From an uncultured Latescibacterota bacterium (GTDB lineage: Bacteria; Latescibacterota; UBA2968; UBA8231): a stretch of 64,000 nt of DNA. Where the stretch lies: assembly GCA_951813615.1 (NCBI GenBank), contig OX638377.1, positions 992,001 through 1,056,000 of the forward strand, read 5' to 3'. Position 1 is the first letter of the stretch, and the number at the start of each line of letters is the position of its first letter. Below are positions 34,943-44,458 of this stretch, piece after piece. Both the position numbers and the translations under genes were made by a program. The notes under the pieces were generated by a model. The model worked only from the letters and a program-made list of their open reading frames with translations. It did no database searches and was not told the DNA's origin.

Positions 34943-35923
34943 TCAATTGTCCCGTGGCACCGCCATCATCCGCTCCAACGCCCGTCGCGCCCCCTCAATC
35001 ACCTCGTCGTCCAAGGTGATTTCGTAGCGCTCGTACAGCAACGAAAAGTACACGTCTTGCAGGTCGGTGATTTTCATGTAGGGGCAGTGTAGTCGGCAGC
35101 CAATGCAGCCGTCCGCCGCGACGAATTCCTGGTGCGGGAAGCGCTGCCGGAGCTGGTGCAACATACCGTTTTCCGTGGCGATGATGAAGCTCTTGGCCTC
35201 GGGGTATTTTTCAACGGCCTTGAGCATCCCCGTAGTCGAGCACACTTCGTGCGCGATCTCGACTACATCCTCGCGGCATTCCGGGTGCGCAATAATGACA
35301 GCCTCGGGAAACTCACTGCGGGTGCGCTCGACGCTGGCGGCGCGCAGCACGTCGTGCGTCGGGCAAGCGCCATCGTACACGACGACCTCTTTCTCCGGCA
35401 CCTGCTCAGCCACCCAGCGGCCCAAGTTGCGGTCGGGCGTAAAGAGGATCTTGTCGCTATCGAGGCTGCGCACCACTGAGACGGCGTTGGCCGAGGTGCA
35501 GCAGATGTCGGACTCGGCCTTCACCTCGGCCGTGGAGTTGACGTACGTCACCACCGTGTGATCGGGATAGTCTGCTTTCCAATCGTCGAGGCTTTCCGGG
35601 GTGATAGAATCGGCCAGCGAACAGCCCGCGCCTAGATGGGGCAAGAACACCTGCTTGCCGGGACTGAGGATTTTGGCCGACTCGGCCATGAAATGCACGC
35701 CGCAAAAGACGATGCGCTCGGCATCCGCCTCAGCCGCTTCCACCGACAGCCCGAGCGAATCGCCCGTGAAATCGGCCAAGTCTTGGATCGGCGGAATCTG
35801 GTAGTTGTGCGCGAGGATGACCGCGTTTTTCTCGCGGCGCAAGTGGTTGATCTGGGCGATGAGTTCCTCGGCGGGCAGGTCGCTGTGGTACTCGGCTGGG
35901 GCAATCGTCTCTGAGTGAGTCAT
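34943..35923 (-). CDS. nadA: Quinolinate synthase A
   Basis: This 326-residue protein starts at ATG 35923, overlapping the stop of the RHH gene (ATGA). NadA condenses iminoaspartate with dihydroxyacetone phosphate to quinolinate for NAD synthesis and needs a 4Fe-4S cluster. Visible motifs are ILAHNYQIPPIQDLADFTGDSLGLS, FCGVHFMAESAKILSP, SDICCTSANA, IIAHPECREDVVE and ADGCIGCRLHCPYMK, which hold the Cys ligands. Neither nadB nor nadC is in the window. It is convergent with xylA, 20 bases apart. Confidence 0.96.
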   Translation of the reverse strand: MTHSETIAPAEYHSDLPAEELIAQINHLRREKNAVILAHNYQIPPIQDLADFTGDSLGLSVEAAEADAERIVFCGVHFMAESAKILSPGKQVFLPHLGAGCSLADSITPESLDDWKADYPDHTVVTYVNSTAEVKAESDICCTSANAVSVVRSLDSDKILFTPDRNLGRWVAEQVPEKEVVVYDGACPTHDVLRAASVERTRSEFPEAVIIAHPECREDVVEIAHEVCSTTGMLKAVEKYPEAKSFIIATENGMLHQLRQRFPHQEFVAADGCIGCRLHCPYMKITDLQDVYFSLLYERYEITLDDEVIEGARRALERMMAVPRDN

Positions 35924-36129
35924 GGCTTGACTTGCGCTCCTTCGTCGGGAGGGATGGTCTCGGTGCCGTTGGGGAAAACGCGCCAAAACTCCTTGCGAAT
36001 GAGGCCGGCGATCATGGCACTTTTGCTGCTGCCGTGATAGCGGGCAATCGCGTCGAGCATTTCGTGATCCCTGTCGGGCGCCGAAAAGGTCCGCACCTTG
36101 GCCCGGCGACTCTGGTCTTTGGTTGGCAT
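35920..36129 (-). CDS. Ribbon-helix-helix regulator coupled to nadA
   Basis: This 69-residue protein starts at ATG 36129. A beta strand (KVRTFSAP) and two helices (DRDHEMLDAIARYHG, SKSAMIAGLIRKEFWRVFP) match the Arc/CopG/MetJ RHH fold. The acidic tail (ETIPPDEGAQ) is short. Its stop overlaps the nadA start. A pair of direct repeats lies just upstream, a likely operator. By position it may control NAD synthesis, but this is not shown. An antitoxin without a toxin is another reading. Confidence 0.75.
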   Translation of the reverse strand: MPTKDQSRRAKVRTFSAPDRDHEMLDAIARYHGSSKSAMIAGLIRKEFWRVFPNGTETIPPDEGAQVKP

Positions 36130-36149
36130 TATATCTTTCTTATATAAAA

Positions 36150-36179
36150 TTTAATGAATATGTATGTAGTTTAATGAAT
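36150..36179 (-). promoter_or_regulatory. Direct repeats, likely operator of the RHH/nadA pair
   Basis: TTTAATGAAT occurs at 36150-36159 and 36170-36179, 20 bases apart start to start, which is two helical turns. RHH dimers often bind such tandem half-sites. The repeats lie 20 to 50 bases upstream of the RHH start in an AT-rich strip that could hold the promoter. Confidence 0.5.
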
Positions 36180-36258
36180 CGCTGGCGGTCCGTCAATACA
36201 TTTTGTAACCGCACCTTAACCAAATCGTCGCACGAAAAAGGAAAGATGGGGCGCGGCC

Positions 36259-37485
36259 TTAGAGCTGGCTAATCCGCTCCATGGCCTCTTCGATCCGGTC
36301 GCGGTGATTGAAAGCCGACAGGCGCAAGTATCCTTCGCCAGCCGCGCCAAAACCCGCACCTGGCGTGCCGACGATGTGGGCCTTGTCAAGCAAGTAGTCG
36401 AAGTAAGTCCAACTGTCCTGCCCGTCGGGCGTGGCCACCCACAAATAGGGCGCGTGCTCACCCCCGTACACCGTAAGCCCAGCCGCCCCCAACTGCTGGC
36501 GCATGATCGCGGCATTTTCCATGTAGAACGCAACGCGCTCGGCAATGCCCTGCTGACCAGCCGGCGAATACGCGGCTGCCGCAGCGCGCTGCACTGGATA
36601 CGCCACGCCATTGAACTTGGTCGAGTGCCGCCGCGCCCACAGCCGATGCAGGTCCACTTCCTCACCCGAGGCCGCGCGGCCCTTGAGCTCCTTTGGCACC
36701 ACAATGTACCCACAGCGCAGGCCGGTAAAGCCGGCGTTCTTGGAAAAACTGCGGAATTCGATCGCCACCTCGCGGGCACCTTCGACCTCGTAGATGGAGC
36801 GCGGGAGCGCCGGATCGGTGATGTAGCTTTCGTAGGCCGCGTCAAATAGAATGACCGCCTGTTCGCGACGGGCGTATTCGATCCAGCGGGCCAAGGCGTC
36901 GCGGGTCATCACTGCGCCGGTGGGATTGTTGGGCGAGCACAAGTAGATCAGATCGACGTGGCCGGCGGGCAGGTCCGGGATGAAGTCATTGGCGGCCGTA
37001 CACGGCATGTAGACCAAACCAGCGTACGAACCATGCTCGTCGGCTGGACCCGTGCGGCCGGCCATGACGTTGGAATCGCAGTACACCGGATAGACCGGAT
37101 CGGTCAGCGCGACCACGCAATCGTCGGCGAAAATTTCCTGCACTGCGCCCGAGTCGCACTTGGATCCATCGGAGACAAAAATCTCGTCGCTGTGTACCTG
37201 CACGCCGCGCGCGTCAAAGTCGTGCTCGACAATGGCCGCGCGTAAAAAGTCCTGACCCTGGTCGGGCGGATAGCCCTGCAGGGTATCGTCGTGCGCCATT
37301 TCCTCGACAGCCTCTTTCATCGCATCGACCATCGGCCGCGGAATGCCCTTGACCACGTCGCCGATCCCCAAGCGAATCACATCGGCCTGCGGGTGAGCAG
37401 CGGCAAACGCATCGACCCGGCGGGCGATTTCTGGAAAGAGGTAGCCGGCTTTGAGCTTGAGGTAGTGATCGTTGATATGCACCAT
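36259..37485 (-). CDS. dapL: LL-diaminopimelate aminotransferase
   Basis: This 408-residue protein starts at ATG 37485 ([20 protein letters not shown]), the usual DapL start; the longer frame to 37767 overlaps the divergent gene. Fold type I PLP enzyme: [14 protein letters not shown] near 180, FDAAYESYI, and the PLP lysine in [17 protein letters not shown]. It makes LL-diaminopimelate from tetrahydrodipicolinate in one step for lysine and peptidoglycan. The DapL route is typical of plants, Chlamydiae, spirochaetes and related lineages, not of enteric bacteria. Confidence 0.95.
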   Translation of the reverse strand: MVHINDHYLKLKAGYLFPEIARRVDAFAAAHPQADVIRLGIGDVVKGIPRPMVDAMKEAVEEMAHDDTLQGYPPDQGQDFLRAAIVEHDFDARGVQVHSDEIFVSDGSKCDSGAVQEIFADDCVVALTDPVYPVYCDSNVMAGRTGPADEHGSYAGLVYMPCTAANDFIPDLPAGHVDLIYLCSPNNPTGAVMTRDALARWIEYARREQAVILFDAAYESYITDPALPRSIYEVEGAREVAIEFRSFSKNAGFTGLRCGYIVVPKELKGRAASGEEVDLHRLWARRHSTKFNGVAYPVQRAAAAAYSPAGQQGIAERVAFYMENAAIMRQQLGAAGLTVYGGEHAPYLWVATPDGQDSWTYFDYLLDKAHIVGTPGAGFGAAGEGYLRLSAFNHRDRIEEAMERISQL

Positions 37486-37564
37486 GACATTGCTTTCTTT
37501 GTTTAGAAGTGAGCTTAAAAAGCTAAGCATAAGACATGCAATTTCAAGCGGAGGAGACTCGCTC

Positions 37565-38518
37565 GTGGATATAAGTTTTATGACCAGCGCCGGCGGTGCC
37601 AACAATTGGAGCCTCGACGAATGCGCCCGCTGGGCGCGGGAGCACGATTTCGACTGCGTACGCTTGAACGACTCCGGCGCGCTCGACTCGGACCACATTC
37701 TATCGGTCGGGCCGGAGTCCGCGCTGGAGACCTTGCGCCAGCACGACCTGTACCTCGCCGCCCTCACCGCGCACTACAACCTGCTCGACGACGACCGCGA
37801 GCAGGCCCGCGCCGCCCAAGCTAAGCTGCTCAAGGCCATTGCGTCGGCCCGCGCCCTCGACTGCCCCGTCATCGTCACCAGCAGCGGCGCACCCGTGCGC
37901 AACGGCCAGTTCTACGGCATGTTCTCCTCCGAACCCGGCAACCCCAGCGACCGCTCCGACGAATTAGTGGACCGCTTCCAAGCCATGTTCGAACCCGTGG
38001 TGCAAGCGGCTGAAGACAGCAACGTCCGGCTCGCCCTCGACGTGGCCGTGCGCATGGGTCAGATCGGCTGCAACCCAGAGATGTGGGAAAAAATCCTCGA
38101 CGCCGTGCCCTCGGACCACCTCGGCCTGTCCTGCGACCCGTCGCACTGGCTGTGGATGCACATCCTGCCGGTCGAAGACGTCATCCGCGACTTTGCCGGC
38201 CATTGGTACTACGCCGACGTCAAGGACTGCGAGATCAGTCAGCGGATGCTCTACCGCCAGGGCATCATCGGCAACTGGTGGTGGCAATACCGCGTCCCCG
38301 GCCGCGGCCAACTCAACTGGAGCACCATCATCGGCGCGCTGTGGGAATCCGGCTACGACTACGTGCTGTGCGTGGAAAACGAGGATCGCGGCTTCCCCGG
38401 CTTAGAGGGCTTTGCCTTTGGCGGCCAACACCTGCGCAGCTTGCTGCCGCCCAAGGAATCCGGTTTTAAGCGGCAAGGAAGCCATTGGAAGACGAGCGGG
38501 TGGGCGCGCAAGATGTAG
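37565..38518 (+). CDS. Sugar phosphate isomerase/epimerase-like TIM-barrel protein
   Basis: This 317-residue protein starts at GTG 37565 with GGAGGAG upstream. It follows the AP-endonuclease-2/xylose-isomerase-like barrel pattern: [29 protein letters not shown] (metal Asp/Glu region), [24 protein letters not shown], and [20 protein letters not shown] with Glu near the end. The family isomerises sugars or sugar acids. No partner gene is adjacent. Its stop codon is inside a 29-bp palindrome. Confidence 0.82.
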   Translation: MDISFMTSAGGANNWSLDECARWAREHDFDCVRLNDSGALDSDHILSVGPESALETLRQHDLYLAALTAHYNLLDDDREQARAAQAKLLKAIASARALDCPVIVTSSGAPVRNGQFYGMFSSEPGNPSDRSDELVDRFQAMFEPVVQAAEDSNVRLALDVAVRMGQIGCNPEMWEKILDAVPSDHLGLSCDPSHWLWMHILPVEDVIRDFAGHWYYADVKDCEISQRMLYRQGIIGNWWWQYRVPGRGQLNWSTIIGALWESGYDYVLCVENEDRGFPGLEGFAFGGQHLRSLLPPKESGFKRQGSHWKTSGWARKM

Positions 38519-38543
38519 GGGTCGGTTTGAAACCGACCCCTAC
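38515..38543. repeat. 29-bp palindrome at a stop codon, terminator or dispersed repeat
   Basis: The left arm GTAGGGGTCGGTTT (38515-38528) pairs with the right arm at 38530-38543 around one base. The TAG stop of the isomerase (38516-38518) lies in the left arm. No T-run follows on the plus strand. It could be a small mobile palindrome, a protein site or a weak terminator before glnS. Confidence 0.8.
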
Positions 38544-38607
38544 CTTGCCGCTGGGACCATTTGCCCTATCCTTTATCTGTTACGCTACAAACACCCACAG
38601 AGGAGCC

Positions 38608-40281
38608 ATGAGTACGGATAAAAACCGCGACTTCATTCGCGAAGCCATCGACGTCGACCTCGAAAACGGCCGCTACGACCGCGTCATCACCCGCTTCCCA
38701 CCCGAGCCTAACGCGCACCTGCACATCGGCCACGCCAAGGCGATCTGCATCAACTTCGGCATTGCCGCCTCCTACGATGGCCAGTGCAATCTCCGCTACG
38801 ACGACACCAATCCCACCCGCGAAGAGCAGGAATACGTGGACTCCATGCAGGAGGACATCCGCTGGCTCGGCTTCGACTGGGGGCCGCAGCCGTACTACGC
38901 TTCCGATTACTTTGGCCAGCTCTACGAATGGGCCGTCGCGCTCATCAAAAAGGGCTTGGCGTACGTGGATGACCAGACCGCGGACGAGATCCGGGAAAAT
39001 CGCGGTACGCTCACCGAGCCGGGCAAAAACAGCCCGTACCGCGACCGCTCCATCGAGGAAAACCTCGACCTCTTCGCGCAGATGAAAGACGGCGCATTCC
39101 CCGATGGCAGCCGCGTGTTGCGCGCCAAAATCGACATGGCCGCGCCCAACATCAACCTGCGCGACCCCGTCATGTACCGCATCATGCACACCACCCACCA
39201 CCGCACCGGCGATGCGTGGTGCATTTATCCCATGTACGACTGGGCCCACGGCCAGAGCGACGCCATCGAGGGTGTTACGCATTCGCTGTGCTCAGACGAA
39301 TTTACCAACAACCGACCGCTCTACGACTGGTTCATCGAAAAACTCGGTATCTTCCCCTCGCGCCAAATCGAGTACGCCCGCGGCAACATCACCTACACCG
39401 TCCTCTCCAAGCGCTACATCCTGCAGCTCATCGAGCAGAATCTCGTCTCCGGTTGGGACGATCCTCGGCTCTACACCCTGCGCGGCCTGCGCCGTTTGGG
39501 GTACCCACCGGAGGCCATCCGCCGTTTCTGGACCGAAGCCGGTATTGCCAAACGCAGCAACAACATCGACATCTCCCTCCTCGAATACTGCATCCGCGAC
39601 CAGCTCAACCAGACTGCACCCCGGCGCATGGCCGTGCTCAACCCGCTCAAGGTCGTCATTGAAAACTACCCAGAAGACCAAAGCGAGATGCTAACGGCCA
39701 TCAACAACCCAGAAGACGACAGCGCCGGCACCCGCTCCATCCCCTTTTCGCGGCACCTCTACATCGAGCGCGAGGACTTCATGGAAGACCCGCCGCGCAA
39801 GTTCTTTCGCCTCGCCCCGGGCCGCGAGATCCGCCTGCGCTACGCCTATTTCATCACCTGCACCGAGGTCGTCAAAGACGCCAGCGGCGAAATCGTCGAG
39901 CTGCGCTGCACGTACGACCCGGCCACGCGCGGCGGCAACGCACCCGATGGCCGCAAGGTCAAAGCCACCCTGCACTGGGTCTCAGTCCCCCACGCGGTTC
40001 CAGCCGAGGTGCGACTCTACGACCGGCTCTTCAAGGTCGAAAAACCGCTCGAAGCCCCGCCCGGGGGCACTTGGCTGGACAACCTCAACCCGGACGCACT
40101 CAAAGTCCTCAACCCTTGCTATCTAGAGCCATCCCTCGCCGACATGGCCCCGGGGGACTCCTGCCAGTTTGAGCGGCTCGGCTACTTCTGCGCCGACCGC
40201 GAGGACCACGCGCCAGACGCGCCCGTCTTCAACCGCACCGTCACCTTGCGCGACACTTGGGCGCGGATGCAGAAGGGCTAG
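38608..40281 (+). CDS. glnS: Glutaminyl-tRNA synthetase
   Basis: This 557-residue protein starts at ATG 38608 with AGAGGAG upstream. Class I signature HLHIGHAK near 36 and VLSKRYI near 268 (KMSKS variant) are present, with RFPPEPN before the first. [13 protein letters not shown] and [23 protein letters not shown] fit GlnRS rather than GluRS. The C-terminal two-barrel anticodon domain is complete. It charges tRNA-Gln directly, so the host may not depend on the GatCAB route. Confidence 0.96.
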   Translation: MSTDKNRDFIREAIDVDLENGRYDRVITRFPPEPNAHLHIGHAKAICINFGIAASYDGQCNLRYDDTNPTREEQEYVDSMQEDIRWLGFDWGPQPYYASDYFGQLYEWAVALIKKGLAYVDDQTADEIRENRGTLTEPGKNSPYRDRSIEENLDLFAQMKDGAFPDGSRVLRAKIDMAAPNINLRDPVMYRIMHTTHHRTGDAWCIYPMYDWAHGQSDAIEGVTHSLCSDEFTNNRPLYDWFIEKLGIFPSRQIEYARGNITYTVLSKRYILQLIEQNLVSGWDDPRLYTLRGLRRLGYPPEAIRRFWTEAGIAKRSNNIDISLLEYCIRDQLNQTAPRRMAVLNPLKVVIENYPEDQSEMLTAINNPEDDSAGTRSIPFSRHLYIEREDFMEDPPRKFFRLAPGREIRLRYAYFITCTEVVKDASGEIVELRCTYDPATRGGNAPDGRKVKATLHWVSVPHAVPAEVRLYDRLFKVEKPLEAPPGGTWLDNLNPDALKVLNPCYLEPSLADMAPGDSCQFERLGYFCADREDHAPDAPVFNRTVTLRDTWARMQKG

Positions 40282-40299
40282 TTACACCCACCGCCGCGC

Positions 40300-41076
40300 A
40301 TGCGGATCTCGCGCCTCCTATCGGCCCTGCTGCTGGCGGTACCCGTTGCCGCCGAAGAGGTCATCGTGCCAGCCGGTCCTTTCACCATGGGCATCGATCA
40401 CCCGCGAGCCACCGATGAAAAGCCCAGCCGCCAAGTCTATCTGAGCGCCTTTTCCATTGACCGCTACGAGGTCACCAACGCCCGCTTTGCCGCCTTTGTC
40501 GCGGCCACCGGCTACCAAACGGAGGCGGAAAAACGCGGGGCCGAAAAGGCCGACAGCATCAGTTGGCGTCAACCCCACGGCCCTAGCTCGGTGGCCGCTC
40601 CAAGCCATCCAGTTGTCTATGTTAGCTGGCAAGATGCCCACGCGTATTGCGCTTGGCGCGGCGGACGGCTACCCACCGAAGCTGAGTGGGAAAAAAGTGC
40701 GCGCGGCAGCGACGGTCGGCTCTGGCCTTGGGGCGCGAAGTTTGCGGCAGGACGCGCCAATCTCTGGGGTGCAGAAGATGGGTACGAACAACTCGCACCA
40801 GTCGGCTCTTTTCCCTCGGGAGCCAGCCCATACGGCGCGCTCGATATGGCCGGCAATGTCTGGGAGTGGTGCGCCGACTGGTACGATGCCAACTATTATG
40901 CCACCGGCCCGACTAAAGATCCGCAAGGGCCGGAGACCGGCCGCTTAAAGGTTCTGCGCGGCGGCTCGTGGATCAACCCAGGACCAGTGCTGCGCAGCAT
41001 CAACCGCTTCGAAGTTTTGCCCGTAGAGCGCAGCCCCTATATCGGCTTCCGCTGCGCCCGTTCCCATGCGCCCTAG
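40300..41076 (+). CDS. Exported SUMF1/formylglycine-enzyme-like protein
   Basis: This 258-residue protein starts at ATG 40300 with a signal peptide (RLLSALLLAVPVAA). The FGE-sulfatase fold is clear: VPAGPFTMGIDHPRA, FSIDRYEVTNARFAAFV, PVVYVSWQDAHAYCAWRGGRLPTEAEWEKSARG, MAGNVWEWCADWYDANYY, LRGGSWINP and YIGFRCAR. Many exported members of this fold are not formylglycine enzymes but binding or other proteins. The Cys pair of the true enzyme cannot be confirmed by eye. It overlaps the next gene by 11 bases. It starts the envelope cluster. Confidence 0.85.
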   Translation: MRISRLLSALLLAVPVAAEEVIVPAGPFTMGIDHPRATDEKPSRQVYLSAFSIDRYEVTNARFAAFVAATGYQTEAEKRGAEKADSISWRQPHGPSSVAAPSHPVVYVSWQDAHAYCAWRGGRLPTEAEWEKSARGSDGRLWPWGAKFAAGRANLWGAEDGYEQLAPVGSFPSGASPYGALDMAGNVWEWCADWYDANYYATGPTKDPQGPETGRLKVLRGGSWINPGPVLRSINRFEVLPVERSPYIGFRCARSHAP

Positions 41077-42706
41077 CACTTGCGCCTCCTACGCCCTGCT
41101 GGCCTTGGCTGCCTGTGCCCCCACACCAGACCTCACCCCGGTGCGCTTCACCGACGTTACCGCAGCGTGCGGCTTGGATTTCCGCATGCACTCGGGCGGC
41201 CAAGTCAAAAACTACATCATTGAGGCCAAGGGCGGAGGTGGTGCCTTTCTCGACTACGACGGAGATGGCTGGCTCGACATCTACTTGGTCAACGGTTCGC
41301 GGCTAGCAGGCTACCCCGACCCAGCCACGGCACCGGCTAACGCCCTCTACCGCAACATGGGTGACGGCACCTTTGCGAACTACACTCGCACGGCCGGGGT
41401 CGGCGATGCAGGTTGGGGCATGGGCTGCGCCGCGGCCGATTACGACCAAGACGGCGACCTTGATCTCTACGTGACCAATTACGGCCCCAACGTCCTCTAC
41501 CGAAACGAGGGCAATGGCCAATTCCGCGACGTCGGCCAAGCCGCCGGCGTCGATCTGGCGGGCTGGAGCACGGGTGCCAGCTTCGGCGACTACGACGGGG
41601 ATGGTGACCCAGACCTCTACGTAGCCCAATACTTGCACTTTGCCCCCGAGCGCGTTCCTCCCCGAGGCGGCATGTGGAAGGGAGTCCTCGTGTTCGCTGG
41701 ACCACTCGGCCTCCCCGGGGCACAGGATGTCCTCTACCGGAACGAGGGCAATGGCCAATTCCGCGACGTCACCCGCCAAGCCAAGGCCGGCCAATTTGCG
41801 CCCACCTACGGCCTGAGCGCCCTTTTTTGCGACTACGACCAAGACGGCGACTCAGACCTCTATGTGGCCAATGACTCAGCACCCAATTTTCTCTACCGCA
41901 ACGAAGGCAATGGCCAATTCCGCGACGTCGGCGTGGAGGCCGGAGCCGCCCTCAGTGCCGAAGGGGGCGCACAGGCTGGCATGGGCATCGCCTATGGGGA
42001 CTACGATGGCGATGGCGATGGCGACTTGTTGGTCACCCACTTTGAGGACGACTACAACACCCTCTACGGCAATCAAGGCAACGGCCGGTTCGCAGTGGTT
42101 AGCGCCGCGGCCGGCCTCGCCGAGCCGAGCCTGCCGCATTTATCCTTCGGCACGTGTTTCCTCGACTATGACAACGATCAAGACCAAGACCTGTTTGTGG
42201 CCAATGGGCACGTCTATCCCCAGATCCGGCACCTTGCGCCCGATGGCTACGCCGAACCCAATCAGCTTTTTGCCAATCAGGGTCCAGCCAGCGCCTACCG
42301 CTTCGCAGAAGTCGCCGCCGGGGATGTGAGCCGCCCTGCCGTCAGTCGCGGGGCCGCCAAGGGGGACTACGACAACGATGGGGATGTAGATGTTTTGGTC
42401 TTCAATCTCGACGGGCCGCCGCAACTCCTGCGCAACGACGGCGGCAACCAGCGCAACTGGCTGAGCCTGCGCGTGGTCGGCGGCTTAGGAGCGAAAGTCG
42501 CCATCGCCAGCGGCGGGGTCGAGCAGACCACGGAGATTGTCAGCGGCGGCAGCTTCCTTGCGCACAGCGACGGGCGCGTCCACTTCGGCTTGGGATTCAA
42601 TCAGGCAGCCGATTGGATCGAGATTCGCTGGCCTTCGGGCCACGTCCAGCGCTTAGAGGACGTGGCCGCCAACCAGTTCTTAACAGTAGAAGAGCCGGGG
42701 CCTTAG
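41066..42706 (+). CDS. FG-GAP/UnbV (CRTAC1-like) lipoprotein
   Basis: This 546-residue protein starts at ATG 41066. The signal with lipobox (LLALAACAP) indicates a membrane-anchored lipoprotein. Seven calcium-type DxDxDG loops (such as DYDGDGWLD, DYDQDGDLD and DYDNDGDVD) mark a seven-bladed integrin-like propeller. The C-terminal UnbV/ASPIC domain has NWLSLRVVG and IRWPSGHVQRLEDVAANQ. Three blades share a nearly identical 30-base segment (41504-41533, 41741-41770, 41900-41929). The family is found at cell surfaces and may bind ligands; its function is not known. It converges with the next gene, six bases apart. Confidence 0.9.
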   Translation: MRPSTCASYALLALAACAPTPDLTPVRFTDVTAACGLDFRMHSGGQVKNYIIEAKGGGGAFLDYDGDGWLDIYLVNGSRLAGYPDPATAPANALYRNMGDGTFANYTRTAGVGDAGWGMGCAAADYDQDGDLDLYVTNYGPNVLYRNEGNGQFRDVGQAAGVDLAGWSTGASFGDYDGDGDPDLYVAQYLHFAPERVPPRGGMWKGVLVFAGPLGLPGAQDVLYRNEGNGQFRDVTRQAKAGQFAPTYGLSALFCDYDQDGDSDLYVANDSAPNFLYRNEGNGQFRDVGVEAGAALSAEGGAQAGMGIAYGDYDGDGDGDLLVTHFEDDYNTLYGNQGNGRFAVVSAAAGLAEPSLPHLSFGTCFLDYDNDQDQDLFVANGHVYPQIRHLAPDGYAEPNQLFANQGPASAYRFAEVAAGDVSRPAVSRGAAKGDYDNDGDVDVLVFNLDGPPQLLRNDGGNQRNWLSLRVVGGLGAKVAIASGGVEQTTEIVSGGSFLAHSDGRVHFGLGFNQAADWIEIRWPSGHVQRLEDVAANQFLTVEEPGP

Positions 42707-42712
42707 TTCCGC

Positions 42713-44458
42713 CTATTGCTTTCGCAGCCGCTCTCGCACCTGCGCTAGATAGTGCTGGGCCTGCGCGTGATCGGGATCGGCCACAAGCGCCCGGGCAAAG
42801 GCACGCGCCGCCTCGTTTAGCTTTCCTTGGCGAATGCGGACCACGCCCACGCCATTCCACGCGCCGGCATTTTCCGCGTCCAGGGCCAGCATCCGCTCGA
42901 ACGCCTTCAGTGCCTCATACCACGCGCCCCGCTGCAGCTGGACCCCGCCCAAATTGTACCAGGCTTTCAAATAGGCCGGTTCAAGAGCCACGGCCTGCTC
43001 ATAGGAATGGAGTGCCTCGTCCCAAGCACCCTGCTTGACCTGCACAAGCCCCAGATTGTACCAAGCCATCGCGTAGTCGGGATAAATCGCCAGGGCAGAA
43101 CGATTATACATTTGGGCACTGTCGAGTCGTCCGGCCTCCGCATGCATCCGGCCCATCCCCAAATGCGCCCGGGCACTGCGGGGGGCAGATTGGAACTGCG
43201 TGCGGTAGAAGGTCTCGGCGTCGGCCCACGTTGCGTTGCGTGCCACCGTCAGAACCGCATAGCTGCCAAGCAAGCCCAAGCCCACCGTCCAGAGGCCCCA
43301 ACCCCAGCGCTGCGCCAATCGCCAGAGGCCCCAACCCAACAGCAGGCAAAACGCGGCTGATGGTGCGTAGATTAGTCGTTCTCCCATGATGGTCGGTACT
43401 AGGACCAGAAAATTGCTCGTCGGTGCGGCTAGAATCGCATAGCTCCCTGCGACAAAGGCGACCATCCGCAACCGATGCCACCAGTACCATGCCGCGCCAA
43501 CTGCGATAAGCACTGCGACGCAAAAACCGACCACTCCCCAATCCAGTGGATTGCTTACCAACTGGATCTGGGCATGGGAGTAATCCGAGGAAAGTCCCAG
43601 CGGCCAGACCAGCAGCCGCAGATAGGCAAATTGCACGGTTGCAGCCGTCAACACCCACTCCAGCGGCGCGGCGTTCACCAAGGGATTGTCGAGCGCGGAG
43701 ATGTCGCTGTCGGCTGTCCCTAGGGCCGCTTGGCGCAGCAGCAGCCAGCCTACCAATACTAAGCCGTATCCGCCGTAGGCTCGCCAGCGCGTCTTAAGCG
43801 GCTGCGCAGTGCAGATATCCAGCCACAGAGCGACGAAGAGATAGACGACGGCAGACTCCTTGCTCAGTAGCGAAAACCAGTACAGCACGCCAGCCCCTTT
43901 CCACTGCTCGCGGTGATGCAAGGCCAGAAAGGACGCGCCCAAGAGCATGGCTAGTGGCTCTGCTCGGCCCGTAATAAACGCCACGGCCTCGGTGTGGACT
44001 GGATGCGCGGCAAAAAGCAGAGCTGCGGCTAGACAGGCGTGGACGGTCAAGCCCAGCCGCAGTCCCAAAAGCAAGAACGCACAGCTAGCCCCCGCGTGTA
44101 GCACGGCATTGACCAGATGAAATCCCACGCCGTGTGCGCCGGGCAGTCCCAAGGTCTCGTTAGCCCAATAGTTAAACGCCAGTGTCCAAACCGTCAGCGG
44201 CCGATAGTGGTGTGAGTGCAGAACCTCTCCCCAATAGCGACCAACGAGAATCCGGTCTACCCGCCACGGATCGTGCATCAGTTCGTTGGCGGGGATCAGT
44301 TTGCGATCGTCGTACACCAACTCGTTGCCCAACGAATTGACGTACACGCCGCACGCGACCAAGGCCACTAGCGCCAATGCCACCCACTGGCTGCGCTCGG
44401 CGACCTTGGTGTACGCAGATGGAAAATTTTCCCCCAGCTTATTGCGCACTCGACTCAT
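42713..44458 (-). CDS. TMTC-like multispanning membrane protein with TPRs
   Basis: This 581-residue protein starts at ATG 44458, overlapping the upstream gene by 20 bases. About ten hydrophobic segments fill residues 25-400. The first loop has LVYDDRKL, the Asp-Asp pair seen in GT-C type glycosyltransferases. Residues about 425-575 are tetratricopeptide repeats (AWYNLGLVQVKQGAWDEAL, AWYNLGGVQLQRGAWYEAL). Eukaryotic TMTC proteins are O-mannosyltransferases. A similar protein is at 54213-56000. Sugar transfer to exported proteins is the likely role by family. Confidence 0.82.
   Translation of the reverse strand: MSRVRNKLGENFPSAYTKVAERSQWVALALVALVACGVYVNSLGNELVYDDRKLIPANELMHDPWRVDRILVGRYWGEVLHSHHYRPLTVWTLAFNYWANETLGLPGAHGVGFHLVNAVLHAGASCAFLLLGLRLGLTVHACLAAALLFAAHPVHTEAVAFITGRAEPLAMLLGASFLALHHREQWKGAGVLYWFSLLSKESAVVYLFVALWLDICTAQPLKTRWRAYGGYGLVLVGWLLLRQAALGTADSDISALDNPLVNAAPLEWVLTAATVQFAYLRLLVWPLGLSSDYSHAQIQLVSNPLDWGVVGFCVAVLIAVGAAWYWWHRLRMVAFVAGSYAILAAPTSNFLVLVPTIMGERLIYAPSAAFCLLLGWGLWRLAQRWGWGLWTVGLGLLGSYAVLTVARNATWADAETFYRTQFQSAPRSARAHLGMGRMHAEAGRLDSAQMYNRSALAIYPDYAMAWYNLGLVQVKQGAWDEALHSYEQAVALEPAYLKAWYNLGGVQLQRGAWYEALKAFERMLALDAENAGAWNGVGVVRIRQGKLNEAARAFARALVADPDHAQAQHYLAQVRERLRKQ

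Noticed and set aside
40300..41076. SUMF1-like protein as the maturation enzyme of the sulfatase at 18198
   Set aside because: It has a signal peptide, lies 20 kb away among envelope genes, and the active-site Cys pair could not be confirmed, while the sulfatase seems cytoplasmic.
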